Notes: a model not told the origin generated them from the letters alone. 17,810 bases of DNA from DASZPJ01 sp035550295 (GCA_035550295.1 DASZPJ010000040.1:1-17810); one strand, 5' to 3'; shown: positions 6,709 to 13,985, numbered from the stretch's first letter. Numbers and translations: made by a program.

Positions 6709-8108
6709 TATTTAGCCTTGGCTCCGACTACGTCTTTAATAGAGCCCTTTAGGTAGAAAGCGCTTTCTGGTTTGTCGTCGTGTTTGCCTTCGAGGATTTC
6801 TTTGAATCCGGCAATCGTGTCAGCCAATTTGACGTACTGGCCCGGATTGTTGGTAAACTGCTCGGCAACGTAGAATGGCTGGCTCAAGAAGCGCTGGATG
6901 CGGCGGGCGCGGCCAACGAGTTGCTTGTCTTCTTCAGATAGCTCTTCCATACCCAAGATGGCGATGATGTCCTGCAAGTCCTTGTAGCGCTGCAAAACGC
7001 GCTGGACTTCGCGGGCGACAAAGTAGTGGTCTTCGCCGACGATTTCCGGGTCTAGGATAGTTGAGCTTGAAGCCAACGGGTCAACAGCAGGGTAAATTCC
7101 AATTTCGGTCAGGGCGCGACTCAAAGTAATCGTGGAGTCCAAGTGAGCAAAAGTAGTTGCCGGGGCTGGGTCGGTAAGGTCGTCGGCTGGCACGTAAACA
7201 GCCTGCATAGAAGTAATTGAGCCTTCGCGGGTTGAAGTAATGCGTTCTTGCAAGGCACCCATTTCCTGCTGCAAGTTTGGCTGGTAACCAACGGCTGACG
7301 GCAAGCGACCAAGCAGGGCAGACACCTCGGCACCGGCCTGGGTGTAACGGAAAATGTTGTCGACGAACAGCAGCACGTCGTTACCTTTGTCGCGGAACGA
7401 TTCAGCGATGGTCAGACCACTAAGCGCCACGCGCAAACGGGCGCCTGGTGGTTCGTTCATCTGGCCAAAGACCAGCGAAGTGTTCTTTAGAACGCCAGAT
7501 TCTTCCATTTCGTAGTACAGGTCGTTACCTTCACGGGTGCGCTCACCCACGCCCGCAAAGACTGAGTAGCCATTGTGGAATTTGGCGATGTTACCGATCA
7601 GTTCCTGGATCAGCACGGTTTTACCGACGCCGGCTCCACCAAACAAGCCAACCTTACCACCCTTAACGATTGGACAGATCAGGTCGATAACCTTAATGCC
7701 GGTTTCCAGGATTTCAATAGAGCCAGATTGGTCGATAAAGGCTGGTGGTTCGCGGTGAATTGGGCTGCGCTGCTTAAAGTCGTCTTTTTGACCATCGATT
7801 GGGTCGCCAGTAACGTTGAACATGCGGCCCAAAGTCTGGTCGCCAACAGGCACGCTAATCGGCGCGCCAGTGTCGGTGACTTCGGCACCACGTTCCAGCC
7901 CATCGGTACTGCTTAGCGCAATTGCTCGCACGCTTGATTCGCTAAGGTGCTGCGCGACTTCGAGCGTTACTTTTTGGCCATCCAACTGGACAGTCAAAGC
8001 GTTATAAATTGCCGGCAAATTGTCGGTCGTAAATTCGATGTCGACGACCACGCCAACGATCTGCGTGACTTTGCCCGTCTTAGTTTTTACTTTAGTTGCT
8101 GTTGCCAT
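6708..8108 (-). CDS. atpD: F1Fo ATP synthase beta subunit (catalytic)
   Basis: 466 residues, normal family length. Walker A GGAGVGKT (157-164), catalytic Glu189 in GERTREGNDLY, Walker B VLLFVD (Asp250), the signature SALLGRLPSAVGYQP, and the DELSEED equivalent EELSEED (388-394). It forms the catalytic sites at the alpha/beta interfaces of F1. The start ATG 8108 has AAGGAG 5 nt upstream, in a 19-nt gap after atpG. The stop TAA overlaps the start of the following 72-aa ORF by one base. All active-site residues looked for are present, so the enzyme should be functional. Confidence 0.98.
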   Translation of the reverse strand: MATATKVKTKTGKVTQIVGVVVDIEFTTDNLPAIYNALTVQLDGQKVTLEVAQHLSESSVRAIALSSTDGLERGAEVTDTGAPISVPVGDQTLGRMFNVTGDPIDGQKDDFKQRSPIHREPPAFIDQSGSIEILETGIKVIDLICPIVKGGKVGLFGGAGVGKTVLIQELIGNIAKFHNGYSVFAGVGERTREGNDLYYEMEESGVLKNTSLVFGQMNEPPGARLRVALSGLTIAESFRDKGNDVLLFVDNIFRYTQAGAEVSALLGRLPSAVGYQPNLQQEMGALQERITSTREGSITSMQAVYVPADDLTDPAPATTFAHLDSTITLSRALTEIGIYPAVDPLASSSTILDPEIVGEDHYFVAREVQRVLQRYKDLQDIIAILGMEELSEEDKQLVGRARRIQRFLSQPFYVAEQFTNNPGQYVKLADTIAGFKEILEGKHDDKPESAFYLKGSIKDVVGAKAK

Positions 8109-8127
8109 ATATTCTCCTTAATCCTGC

Positions 8128-8997
8128 TTATCCGTTTAATGCCTCGGCGCCGCCGGAAATCTCAGCCAGTTGCTGGGTGATTGCGGCCTGTCGGGCAGTG
8201 TTTAATTCCAAAGTGTAATCATCAATCAGATCATTAGCGTTGTCGGTAGCATTTTTGGTAGCCAGCATGCGCATGGCGTGCTCGCTGGCCATTGATTCCA
8301 GCACGGCTTGCCACAGTTGGGCTTCGATTAGCCGCGTGGCAACTTGGTCGATCACCGTTTCAACGTCCGGTTCAAAATTGCTAACGGTGACTACGCCCGG
8401 ATCGGCTTTGTCTGGTACTGGAGCAGGCAAAAGCTGTTGGGCAATAGTTTGCTGGTTGATGGTTGATTTGAATTGCGTGTAAATGATGTGCACTTCGTCA
8501 ACGTTGCCGGCCTTGTGCTCATCAACAACAGTGTTCAAAATCGGACGTAAGTCATTAGCTGTTGGCCGGTCGCCAAATGGCGGGTAAGCGGCCAGCAGTT
8601 CGGCTTCGTTAATCCGTCGCACAAATTGCGCGCCTTTACTACCGATGGAGATGACGTGGCTTTTGACTTTTTCAGAGCGGTCGCGCTGCAAACTAACTGT
8701 CAATTGCTTTAACACATTGGCGTTGTAGGCGCCGGCCAAACCAGTGTTGCTGGTGACGATGACGTACAAACGGGCTTTGACTGGACGCTTGGCAAATAAC
8801 GGCTGGCGCTCGACTTCGCTGATTGCACTGAGACGCTTGAGTAATTCATAGGCCAAGTCACCGTAAGCACGGCTGGCAGCAGCGTATTCCTGCGCCCGGC
8901 GTAACTTTGCAGCGCTCACCAGTTGCATCGCCTTGGTAATCTGGCGAGTTCCTCTAATGGACTTGATGCGTCCTTTTAGCTCAATGGTGCTAGCCAT
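8128..8997 (-). CDS. atpG: F1Fo ATP synthase gamma subunit (central rotor)
   Basis: 289 residues. The N-terminus STIELKGRIKSIRGTRQITKAMQLVSAAK and the C-terminal helix with ARQAAITQQLAEI are the conserved coiled-coil rotor helices; the middle is the Rossmann-like globular part. The start is ATG 8997, preceded by GGAGG at 5-nt spacing. The frame is open upstream to 9117, but that stretch is unlike gamma and lies over the preceding 80-aa ORF. The first bases of atpG overlap the end of that ORF by 8 bp, and the Shine-Dalgarno is encoded by its Ser-Gly-Gly codons, implying translational coupling. Confidence 0.97.
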   Translation of the reverse strand: MASTIELKGRIKSIRGTRQITKAMQLVSAAKLRRAQEYAAASRAYGDLAYELLKRLSAISEVERQPLFAKRPVKARLYVIVTSNTGLAGAYNANVLKQLTVSLQRDRSEKVKSHVISIGSKGAQFVRRINEAELLAAYPPFGDRPTANDLRPILNTVVDEHKAGNVDEVHIIYTQFKSTINQQTIAQQLLPAPVPDKADPGVVTVSNFEPDVETVIDQVATRLIEAQLWQAVLESMASEHAMRMLATKNATDNANDLIDDYTLELNTARQAAITQQLAEISGGAEALNG

Positions 8998-9232
8998 GCA
9001 GGCCTCCGGAACGGATGGCTTGTGCACGACGTAAATTTGCCAGTTGGGCAATGCCAACTTGGTTGCCACTGGCGGCAGCCAGGGATTCAAAACTATCACG
9101 TGGAGCTGGCATTGCAACTTCGCTGGCTTCCAGGCAATCGGCTACCACACCGCTGGCAACCATAGCGTCTGCACCAGAAACGACATGGTCGTCAGTCAGC
9201 TGCTCAAAGCCGGATGTGCCTTCAGCCGTCAT
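8990..9232 (-). CDS. Small acidic protein encoded between atpA and atpG, unrecognised
   Basis: 80 residues, no membrane span or recognised family. Ten Asp/Glu lie mainly in the first 50 residues; the Arg residues lie mainly in the tail (LRRAQAIR). ATG 9232 begins 2 nt after the atpA stop and has AGGA 6 nt upstream, formed by the end of atpA. The ORF fills the whole atpA-atpG gap, ends 8 bp inside atpG, and encodes the atpG GGAGG site. In standard operons atpG follows atpA directly. Good initiation signals and the exact fit support a real gene. A role alongside F1 is inference. It may share a short motif (F-x-S-L...Q-V, around 48-59) with the other small ORF of this operon. Confidence 0.72.
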   Translation of the reverse strand: MTAEGTSGFEQLTDDHVVSGADAMVASGVVADCLEASEVAMPAPRDSFESLAAASGNQVGIAQLANLRRAQAIRSGGLHG

Positions 9233-9234
9233 GA

Positions 9235-10785
9235 TTATTCCTTGCCAGCTTTCTTTGCAGTTTTGTATGTTTCCGCAACACTTTTGGCAATCTTCAGGAC
9301 TTCGTCGTTTTGGGCATCAGTCGGCTTGTCGCCAGTGTTAAGCGCATCAACCAATTTAGCATGCTTGGATTTCAGTTCGCGCAGCAAGGCAGCCTGGGCA
9401 TCTTTGATTTTTTCGACTGGTACAGCGTCGAAAGCACCATTGCCGGCAGCGTACAAGCTGGCGTACATTTCCCAGATAGCGTAAGGGCTAAATTGTGGCT
9501 GTTTTAGCAGTTCGGTGAGACGCTGGCCACGTTCGATAGTCTGGCGGGTTTCCGGGTCAAGATCTGTTGAGAACTGGCTGAAGGCTGCTAGCTCGCGGAA
9601 CTGGGCCAATTCTAGTTTCAGGCTACCGCCGACAGATTTGATGGCTTTAGTCTGGGCGTCACCACCGACACGAGAGACCGAAAGACCAACCGAAATAGCC
9701 GGGCGAATACCCTGGTAAAACAAGTCAGTTTCCAGAAAGATCTGGCCATCGGTGATGGAAATGACGTTGGTCGGAATATAGGCAGAGATGTCACCGGCTT
9801 GGGTTTCGATGATCGGCAGGGCAGTCAATGAACCACCACCGAGCTTGTCGTTCAACTTAGCGGCACGCTCTAGTAAGCGTGAGTGAATATAGAACACGTC
9901 ACCAGGATAAGCTTCACGGCCCGGCGGGCGGCGCAACAGCAGAGACATTTGGCGGTAGGCGGCAGCATGTTTACTAAGGTCATCATAGATGATCAGCGCG
10001 TGCTGGCCGTTGTCACGGAAGTATTCACCCATGGCAGCACCGGCGTAAGGCGCCAGATACAGCAGGGCAGCCGGGTCACTTGGGCCGGTGGCAACGATGA
10101 TGGTTTGGTCCATTACGCCTTCACGCTTCAAGCGCTCTTGCAGGGCAGCAATCTTGCTAAGTTTTTGACCAATGGCAACGTAAACGTTGATCACGCCGGA
10201 CTTTTGGCGGTACTGGTTGACCATAGTGTCGACGGCAATGGCAGTTTTGCCGGTTTGGCGGTCACCGATGATAAGTTCGCGCTGCCCACGGCCAATTGGC
10301 GTAGTGGCGTCGATGGCCATAATGCCGGTCATCATAGGTTCACTAACGTGTTTGCGGGAAAGGACATCTGGTGCGGTGCGCTCCAAGCGGCTGGTTTGCT
10401 TGGTTTTGATGGCTGGGCCGCCGTCTAGTGGCTGGCCAAGCGGGTTGACCACTCGGCCGACTAGTTCTGGACCGACTGGAACTTCCAGGACTTGCCCGGA
10501 AAGACGAACTTTGGCACCGGCCTTAACATCGACGTCTTCACCGAGTAACACGGCACCGATTTCGTCTTCACCAAGGTTAAAGGCAAAGGCCACGACCTTT
10601 TTGCCGTCAACGCCTTCAATGTCGAGCATTTCGTTATAGCCAGCGCCGCGCAGACCATAAATCCAGGCAATGCCGTCACCGACGCGGGTCACCACGCCAA
10701 CTTTTTCGATCTCCGGACGGCTCTTCAGCTCGGCAATTGCTGAGCGAATGTCGTTAGAGAGTTCTGTAATTGATACTTCTGCCAC
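9235..10785 (-). CDS. atpA: F1Fo ATP synthase alpha subunit
   Basis: 516 residues. Non-catalytic nucleotide site with Walker A GDRQTGKT (174-181); the arginine finger lies in SVSRVGGDAQ (Arg372); ISAYIPTNVISITDGQIFL and FSPYAIWEMYASLYAAGNGAFD are typical alpha motifs. The N-terminal helix (TELSNDIRSAIAEL), which normally docks with delta, is present. The start is GTG 10785, overlapping the atpH stop (TAGTG), with AAAGGA 6 nt upstream. The C-terminus ends in Lys-rich TAKKAGKE. A complete, ordinary alpha subunit. Confidence 0.98.
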   Translation of the reverse strand: MAEVSITELSNDIRSAIAELKSRPEIEKVGVVTRVGDGIAWIYGLRGAGYNEMLDIEGVDGKKVVAFAFNLGEDEIGAVLLGEDVDVKAGAKVRLSGQVLEVPVGPELVGRVVNPLGQPLDGGPAIKTKQTSRLERTAPDVLSRKHVSEPMMTGIMAIDATTPIGRGQRELIIGDRQTGKTAIAVDTMVNQYRQKSGVINVYVAIGQKLSKIAALQERLKREGVMDQTIIVATGPSDPAALLYLAPYAGAAMGEYFRDNGQHALIIYDDLSKHAAAYRQMSLLLRRPPGREAYPGDVFYIHSRLLERAAKLNDKLGGGSLTALPIIETQAGDISAYIPTNVISITDGQIFLETDLFYQGIRPAISVGLSVSRVGGDAQTKAIKSVGGSLKLELAQFRELAAFSQFSTDLDPETRQTIERGQRLTELLKQPQFSPYAIWEMYASLYAAGNGAFDAVPVEKIKDAQAALLRELKSKHAKLVDALNTGDKPTDAQNDEVLKIAKSVAETYKTAKKAGKE

Positions 10786-11192
10786 TAGTTGTCCTTTCCA
10801 GCACGGGTTAATTGTTTGAATCGATTTAATTTAGCCTCGACACTCAGGTCCAGCTGTTGGTTAGCCAGTTCCAGGCGTACGCCGCCAATCACTTCAGCGT
10901 CTTCAACGGCGTTGATGACAATCCGCTTAGCCGAAGGATACAATTGCTTGATCTGCTTGGTGATGTCGGCTTTGACGGATGGTGTCAGCGAGTGTGCGCT
11001 ACGTGCAATAACTTCGACGTAGCCAGCGCTAGCCCAATTGTCCTGAATGTCTCGTAAAATGGAGTCCAGCTCGCTGACGCGGCCTTCTTCCAGCAAGTAC
11101 GCCGCCGCTTCCTTTGCCAATTGCTTCGATGAACCGGCCTTCAAGGCTTTGTCGGCAAGCGTTTTGGCGATCTGGGTGCGCGGCGTTTTCAT
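10785..11192 (-). CDS. atpH: F1Fo ATP synthase delta subunit, shortened
   Basis: 135 residues, against about 175-180 usually. The C-terminal domain is recognisable (AEVIGGVRLELANQQLDLSV corresponds to the family's IGGxxxxxGDxxxDxS signature). The N-terminal part keeps a first helix (TQIAKTLADKAL) and a helix pair ending in LLEEGRVSELDSILRDI, which resembles the last helices of the usual six-helix domain. By eye about 40-45 residues in the middle of that domain are missing. Delta links the top of F1 to subunit b in the peripheral stalk. ATG 11192 lies 2 nt after the atpF stop; the stop overlaps the atpA start. No frameshift is evident. Confidence 0.88.
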   Translation of the reverse strand: MKTPRTQIAKTLADKALKAGSSKQLAKEAAAYLLEEGRVSELDSILRDIQDNWASAGYVEVIARSAHSLTPSVKADITKQIKQLYPSAKRIVINAVEDAEVIGGVRLELANQQLDLSVEAKLNRFKQLTRAGKDN

Positions 11193-11194
11193 AC

Positions 11195-11728
11195 TTAGGC
11201 CTTAGCGCTTTCTTTCAAAGCTCGCTCGATGAGCGAAGCATCTTTTTCAGCGTCAACCTTTTCCTGGATGATGGCTTCGGTCGCGTCGGAAATCAGGCTG
11301 ACTACTTCGCTCTCCAGGGCTTTGCGGGCACGAACAGTGTCTTGGGCGATGCGGTCTTCGGCTTCTTTCATGACGCCAGCTGCTTTTTCGCGGGCTTTTT
11401 CCTCGGCTTCGCGGATAGTGTCACGGGCAGTGTCCTGGGCGCCAGCAATGATACCGTCGGCTTCAGTCCGGGCTTTGTGCAGGGTCTTTTCGACTTGCTG
11501 CTCCATGTCTTGCTTTTCTTTCTTCATCTGCTCGCCAAGGCTGACGCCGCTGTCGATAGTTTTGCGGCGTTCTTCCATGACTTTCAGGATTGGCGTGAAG
11601 GCATACTTCTTAAGCACCCAAAAGGCGATCACGAAAGTCACCAGTTGGATGATCAACGACTTACCGTCAACGCCCAAAGCGCCGATGCCGCCTGATGATT
11701 CTGCAAATTGTGTAAGTGGTGTAATCAA
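11195..11728 (-). CDS. atpF: F1Fo ATP synthase b subunit (peripheral stalk)
   Basis: 177 residues: a short N-terminal segment, one membrane span (about 24-45, IIQLVTFVIAFWVLKKYAF) and a long charged helix rich in Lys, Glu, Ala and Arg to the end, as expected of the b dimer that holds F1 to subunit a. The PILKVMEERRKTI segment after the span is typical. The start is TTG 11728, an uncommon codon, with AAGGA about 9 nt upstream; the gap to atpE is only 12 nt. No second b or b' gene is present, so the stalk is probably a b homodimer. Confidence 0.95.
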   Translation of the reverse strand: MITPLTQFAESSGGIGALGVDGKSLIIQLVTFVIAFWVLKKYAFTPILKVMEERRKTIDSGVSLGEQMKKEKQDMEQQVEKTLHKARTEADGIIAGAQDTARDTIREAEEKAREKAAGVMKEAEDRIAQDTVRARKALESEVVSLISDATEAIIQEKVDAEKDASLIERALKESAKA

Positions 11729-11740
11729 CTCTTAAAATCC

Positions 11741-11968
11741 TTATTTAACGAAGAAGGTGCTAGCGAAGGCCAAAAGTCCGTAGACCTCAACCAGTCCAAC
11801 GAAGACCAAAGCCTGGCCCAAGAACTTAGCAGCTTCCGGGTTGCGGCCAACAGCCTGCAGGTAGTTAGCACCGATCAGGCCAATACCAATGGTTGGTCCG
11901 ATGAAACCGCCGCCGATCATGATGCCGTGAGCGATTGATTGTGCACTTGCGGTGTCTGCAAATACCAT
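11741..11968 (-). CDS. atpE: F1Fo ATP synthase c subunit (rotor ring)
   Basis: 75 residues forming a hairpin of two membrane helices joined by the polar loop GRNPE (41-45), equivalent to the universal RQP/RNP loop. Helix 1 is glycine-rich (GGGFIGPTIGIGLIG) with Pro25 inside it; helix 2 carries the ion-binding Glu61 in GLVEVYGLL. The helix-1 Gln and the Ser/Thr after the glutamate that bind Na+ are absent (Val62 follows Glu61), so H+ coupling is likely. ATG 11968 has AAGGAG 8 nt upstream, one of the best ribosome sites in the operon, fitting the high copy number of c. Confidence 0.96.
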   Translation of the reverse strand: MVFADTASAQSIAHGIMIGGGFIGPTIGIGLIGANYLQAVGRNPEAAKFLGQALVFVGLVEVYGLLAFASTFFVK

Positions 11969-12017
11969 ATTTATATCTCCTTGTTTACGTACTTAATTAA
12001 TATCTCAATAATCCCAC

Positions 12018-12890
12018 TCATGATGCCGATCCCGAAGCTTTGTCGAGCTTAGTTGCTTTAATTGTTTCAGGAACGTCATCTTCGGTCAAGTCATCGTGTT
12101 CGTGAGCTTTGGCAGCATTGACGCTGATCGCCAAATAGTTCACGCCCAAGATGACAAAAATGTAAGCCTGCAGCGCGCCGACGCCCAGCTCTAGCAAGGT
12201 AAACGGCACGGCAGTGATTGGCGACAGTACGCTGCCCGGCAGCAAAGCGCCACCCAGGAAGGCAAAGACGGCGATGACAATTTCGCCGATGGTAACGTTC
12301 AGGAACAATCGAAGCGCCAGGCTCAATGTACGCGTCAGGTCGGTCAGCATTTCGATCAAACCGATTACTAAGTACAACGGGTTGAGCGGGCTACCCATAA
12401 AGAAGTGCTTAATATACTTGCCAAAGCCACCAACTTCGCGCACCGACGAAATATAGACATAAATCATCGTGATCAAGCCAATACTAAGCGTGGCGTCCAG
12501 GTCGGCCGTCATTGGCCTAAGCAGCGGGTGGCCGTTAATTTGCAGTGCGTCACCCACGCCCGGCACCAGGCCCGACCAGTTGTTGAACAAAATGAAGAAA
12601 AATAGCGTCACAAAGAAAGGCACGTATTTGCGGCCAATCTTTTTGTCGTCAAACGCGCCTTCTACCAGGTTACGTACGAACTCGACGCCGGCTTCGACGT
12701 ATTGGGTAAACCCGGCTTTTGGCCGAACGGTCACCTTACGGGCAACCGCCAGCAGGGCGACAATCATAATTAAACAAATGATCCAGCCATAAAGAATCGA
12801 GTTGGTGACGTGCAGGCCGCCCAACACGAAGTCATTGCCTGGAGCAACATGAACTTCCGGGCTGCCAATGGCGAAGTTGAGCAGGCTCAT
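12018..12890 (-). CDS. atpB: F1Fo ATP synthase a subunit (proton channel)
   Basis: 290 residues, polytopic. The essential arginine is Arg194 in LSLALRLFLNVTIGE, and the last helix contains GALQAYIFVILGVNYL with Gln241. FVRNLVEGAFDDKKIGRKYVPF and FNNWSGLVPG are typical of bacterial a subunits. The C-terminal 30 or so residues form a charged tail (HEHDDLTEDD...). With the c ring it forms the two half-channels for protons. The ATG at 12890 overlaps the atpZ stop (ATGA, 4 bp), and GAGGAGG lies 7 nt upstream inside atpZ, so it is coupled to atpZ. A 49-nt gap separates it from atpE. Confidence 0.97.
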   Translation of the reverse strand: MSLLNFAIGSPEVHVAPGNDFVLGGLHVTNSILYGWIICLIMIVALLAVARKVTVRPKAGFTQYVEAGVEFVRNLVEGAFDDKKIGRKYVPFFVTLFFFILFNNWSGLVPGVGDALQINGHPLLRPMTADLDATLSIGLITMIYVYISSVREVGGFGKYIKHFFMGSPLNPLYLVIGLIEMLTDLTRTLSLALRLFLNVTIGEIVIAVFAFLGGALLPGSVLSPITAVPFTLLELGVGALQAYIFVILGVNYLAISVNAAKAHEHDDLTEDDVPETIKATKLDKASGSAS

Positions 12891-13243
12891 TCGTCATCCT
12901 CCTCGTAAGATTTTTTGACGGCACGCTTTTGGGCGGCAGTCAGTTTTGGCACTGGCAAGCTGTTAGCCGTTTGCATTGTTTGCCAGAGCACCACGGCCGT
13001 TCCAGCCATCGCTATAAAAAAACCGGCGATCGAAAACGCCGGTGAAGTTTTGAGGTGACGGTCGAGGGCGAAGCCACCAATAACCGGAATCATCACCACA
13101 ATAGCTAGGCGCCACGTCATGTCCAGCACCATAGACACAAAAATCGAGCCTTGATTCTGGCTCGAAGTGTTAACGCCCACCTTGTGAGGTTTCTTTTCCG
13201 TAATCGGCGAGGGCGTCCTTACTCGCTTCGTTCTCTTTGCCAT
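12887..13243 (-). CDS. atpZ: AtpZ/AtpI-like ATP synthase assembly protein, first gene of the atp operon
   Basis: 118 residues with a basic N-terminal tail, two membrane spans (about 43-60 and 70-88) and a charged C-terminus. MIPVIGGFALDRHLKTSPAFSIAGFFIAMAGTAVVLW matches the ATPase_gene1/AtpZ family, which lies first in many atp operons and helps c-ring assembly or Mg2+ handling. The start ATG 13243 lies only 8 nt after a consensus extended -10 and has no Shine-Dalgarno, so the mRNA is probably leaderless. The stop overlaps atpB by 4 bp. AtpZ rather than AtpI is my choice from length and the GGxxLD motif. Confidence 0.82.
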   Translation of the reverse strand: MAKRTKRVRTPSPITEKKPHKVGVNTSSQNQGSIFVSMVLDMTWRLAIVVMIPVIGGFALDRHLKTSPAFSIAGFFIAMAGTAVVLWQTMQTANSLPVPKLTAAQKRAVKKSYEEDDE

Positions 13244-13251
13244 TCGGGTGA

Positions 13252-13281
13252 ATTATACCAGATGTGATCTATCTCACGCAA
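13252..13281 (-). promoter_or_regulatory. Promoter of the atp operon (extended -10)
   Basis: On the minus strand: TTGCGT (13281-13276), 18-nt spacer ending in TGG, then consensus TATAAT (13257-13252). The atpZ ATG begins 8 nt after the -10, about where transcription should start. It lies in a 104-bp region shared with the divergent ribbon-helix-helix gene and overlaps a palindrome at 13263-13278. Confidence 0.75.
13263..13278. promoter_or_regulatory. CRP-like palindrome over the atp promoter
   Basis: TGTGA-N6-TCACG, nine of ten arm positions identical to the CRP consensus TGTGA-N6-TCACA. It covers the spacer and edge of the -35 of the atp promoter, a repressor-like position. Whether this organism has a CRP/FNR protein is unknown; the ribbon-helix-helix protein encoded next door is another possible binder. 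Confidence 0.4.
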
Positions 13282-13312
13282 TACCGCATTCTCCTATTCG
13301 TTTCATCCGTAT

Positions 13313-13341
13313 TTGGATATTTTTTAATTTTGTGTTATTAT
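13313..13341 (+). promoter_or_regulatory. Promoter of the ribbon-helix-helix gene (extended -10)
   Basis: TTGGAT (13313-13318), 17-nt spacer ending in TGT, then TATTAT (13336-13341). The chosen ATG lies 6 nt after the -10, implying a leaderless transcript. It is divergent from the atp promoter. Confidence 0.6.
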
Positions 13342-13347
13342 ATGCGA

Positions 13348-13689
13348 ATGGCAAGACCTAAAAGTGATAAAGAACAGGTAATCTCTCGCTTAGATGAAGG
13401 GCAAACTCACCTTGTTAAATTTGCGGCGGAATTAGACGAATCAAGCCAGGCAGAAATAATTCGGGAAGCAGTCACTGCATACATAGGCAATCGCGCGGCA
13501 ATCGATGAAGTGTTCGCTGCTGAGTGGCGAGCCACAGGACGCCGAATGATCAATAAATCTCTAGCCAATATTGCCAAAGGGCTCGGGAGAGCTTTTGTCC
13601 CGGAAGAAGTAGAGTACCCGGCCTCATTAATTGAACCTGAATTAGGTACCCAACCGGCCGAAGCATCAGATCGGCAAACACAGCAATAA
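13348..13689 (+). CDS. Ribbon-helix-helix (Arc/MetJ/CopG-like) DNA-binding protein
   Basis: 113 residues from ATG 13348. Residues 10-47 fit the fold: a short strand (VISRLDEGQ), a helix (THLVKFAAELD), a turn and a second helix (SSQAEIIREAVTAYI), the usual dimeric DNA-binding unit. The remaining 65 residues are helical then disordered and polar, with no recognised domain. Starts at 13264 and 13342 are also in frame, but the first would run through the -10 box and adds an odd hydrophobic stretch. No toxin gene follows, so an antitoxin role is not supported. Its place divergent from the atp operon suggests it could control itself and possibly that operon; this is inference. Confidence 0.7.
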   Translation: MARPKSDKEQVISRLDEGQTHLVKFAAELDESSQAEIIREAVTAYIGNRAAIDEVFAAEWRATGRRMINKSLANIAKGLGRAFVPEEVEYPASLIEPELGTQPAEASDRQTQQ

Positions 13690-13690
13690 A

Positions 13691-13726
13691 CCAGCTTTAC
13701 AAAGTATAGTATTGAGCGTAAGCTGG
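13691..13726 (+). promoter_or_regulatory. Inverted repeat around the -10 of the glutaredoxin gene
   Basis: CCAGCTTTAC (13691-13700) and GTAAGCTGG (13718-13726) pair with one bulged base. Between them lies TATAGT (13705-13710), 20 nt before the start codon. No T-run follows, so it is not a convincing terminator. It may be an operator, or a hairpin near the ribosome site (only a weak GGA is present). Confidence 0.4.
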
Positions 13727-13730
13727 ATGT

Positions 13731-13985
13731 ATGAGCGATCCAAAAATTCTAGTTTACGGCGCTGAATGGTGCGGTTTTTGCCACATGGCCATGCGCTACC
13801 TGGACGACTTAGGCGTAAAAGGCTACAAGTACATCAATGTCGACGAAGTTGCCGGAGCTGGCGAAGAAGCCATCGAAAAATCTGGCCAAAGGGGAATCCC
13901 GGTAATTGATATCGCCGGTGACATCATCGTTGGCTTTGACCGGCCCCGCATCGACGCCGCCCTAAAGCAGCACGCTTTAGTCTAG
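13731..13985 (+). CDS. Glutaredoxin-like thiol-disulfide oxidoreductase
   Basis: 84 residues, a minimal thioredoxin fold of glutaredoxin/NrdH size. Redox motif WCGFC (Cys14, Cys17), cis-proline in RGIPVIDI (Pro57), and a final GFDRPRIDAAL helix where NrdH and YruB-like glutaredoxins have GF-x-x-x-x-L. No signal peptide, so cytoplasmic. It should reduce disulfides of partner proteins, such as ribonucleotide reductase, at the cost of glutathione, thioredoxin reductase or another thiol; the donor cannot be told from this window. The same-strand neighbours are separate functions, and the gap of 41 nt upstream has its own -10-like box, so it may be an independent transcript. Confidence 0.85.
   Translation: MSDPKILVYGAEWCGFCHMAMRYLDDLGVKGYKYINVDEVAGAGEEAIEKSGQRGIPVIDIAGDIIVGFDRPRIDAALKQHALV

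Noticed and set aside
8998..9117. N-terminal extension of atpG by 40 residues.
   Set aside because: The extension is unlike any gamma subunit, while ATG 8997 has GGAGG at 5 nt and starts with the conserved STIELKGRI sequence.
11741..11968. Na+-coupled ATP synthase.
   Set aside because: The c subunit lacks the helix-1 Gln and the Ser/Thr after the ion-binding Glu, so H+ coupling is more likely.
13305..13318. ATCC-N6-GGAT inverted repeat upstream of the RHH gene.
   Set aside because: Four-base arms are expected by chance in a region of this size; no second copy was noticed.
13348..13985. Toxin-antitoxin pair (RHH plus downstream gene).
   Set aside because: The downstream gene is a clear glutaredoxin, and no toxin-like ORF is adjacent.
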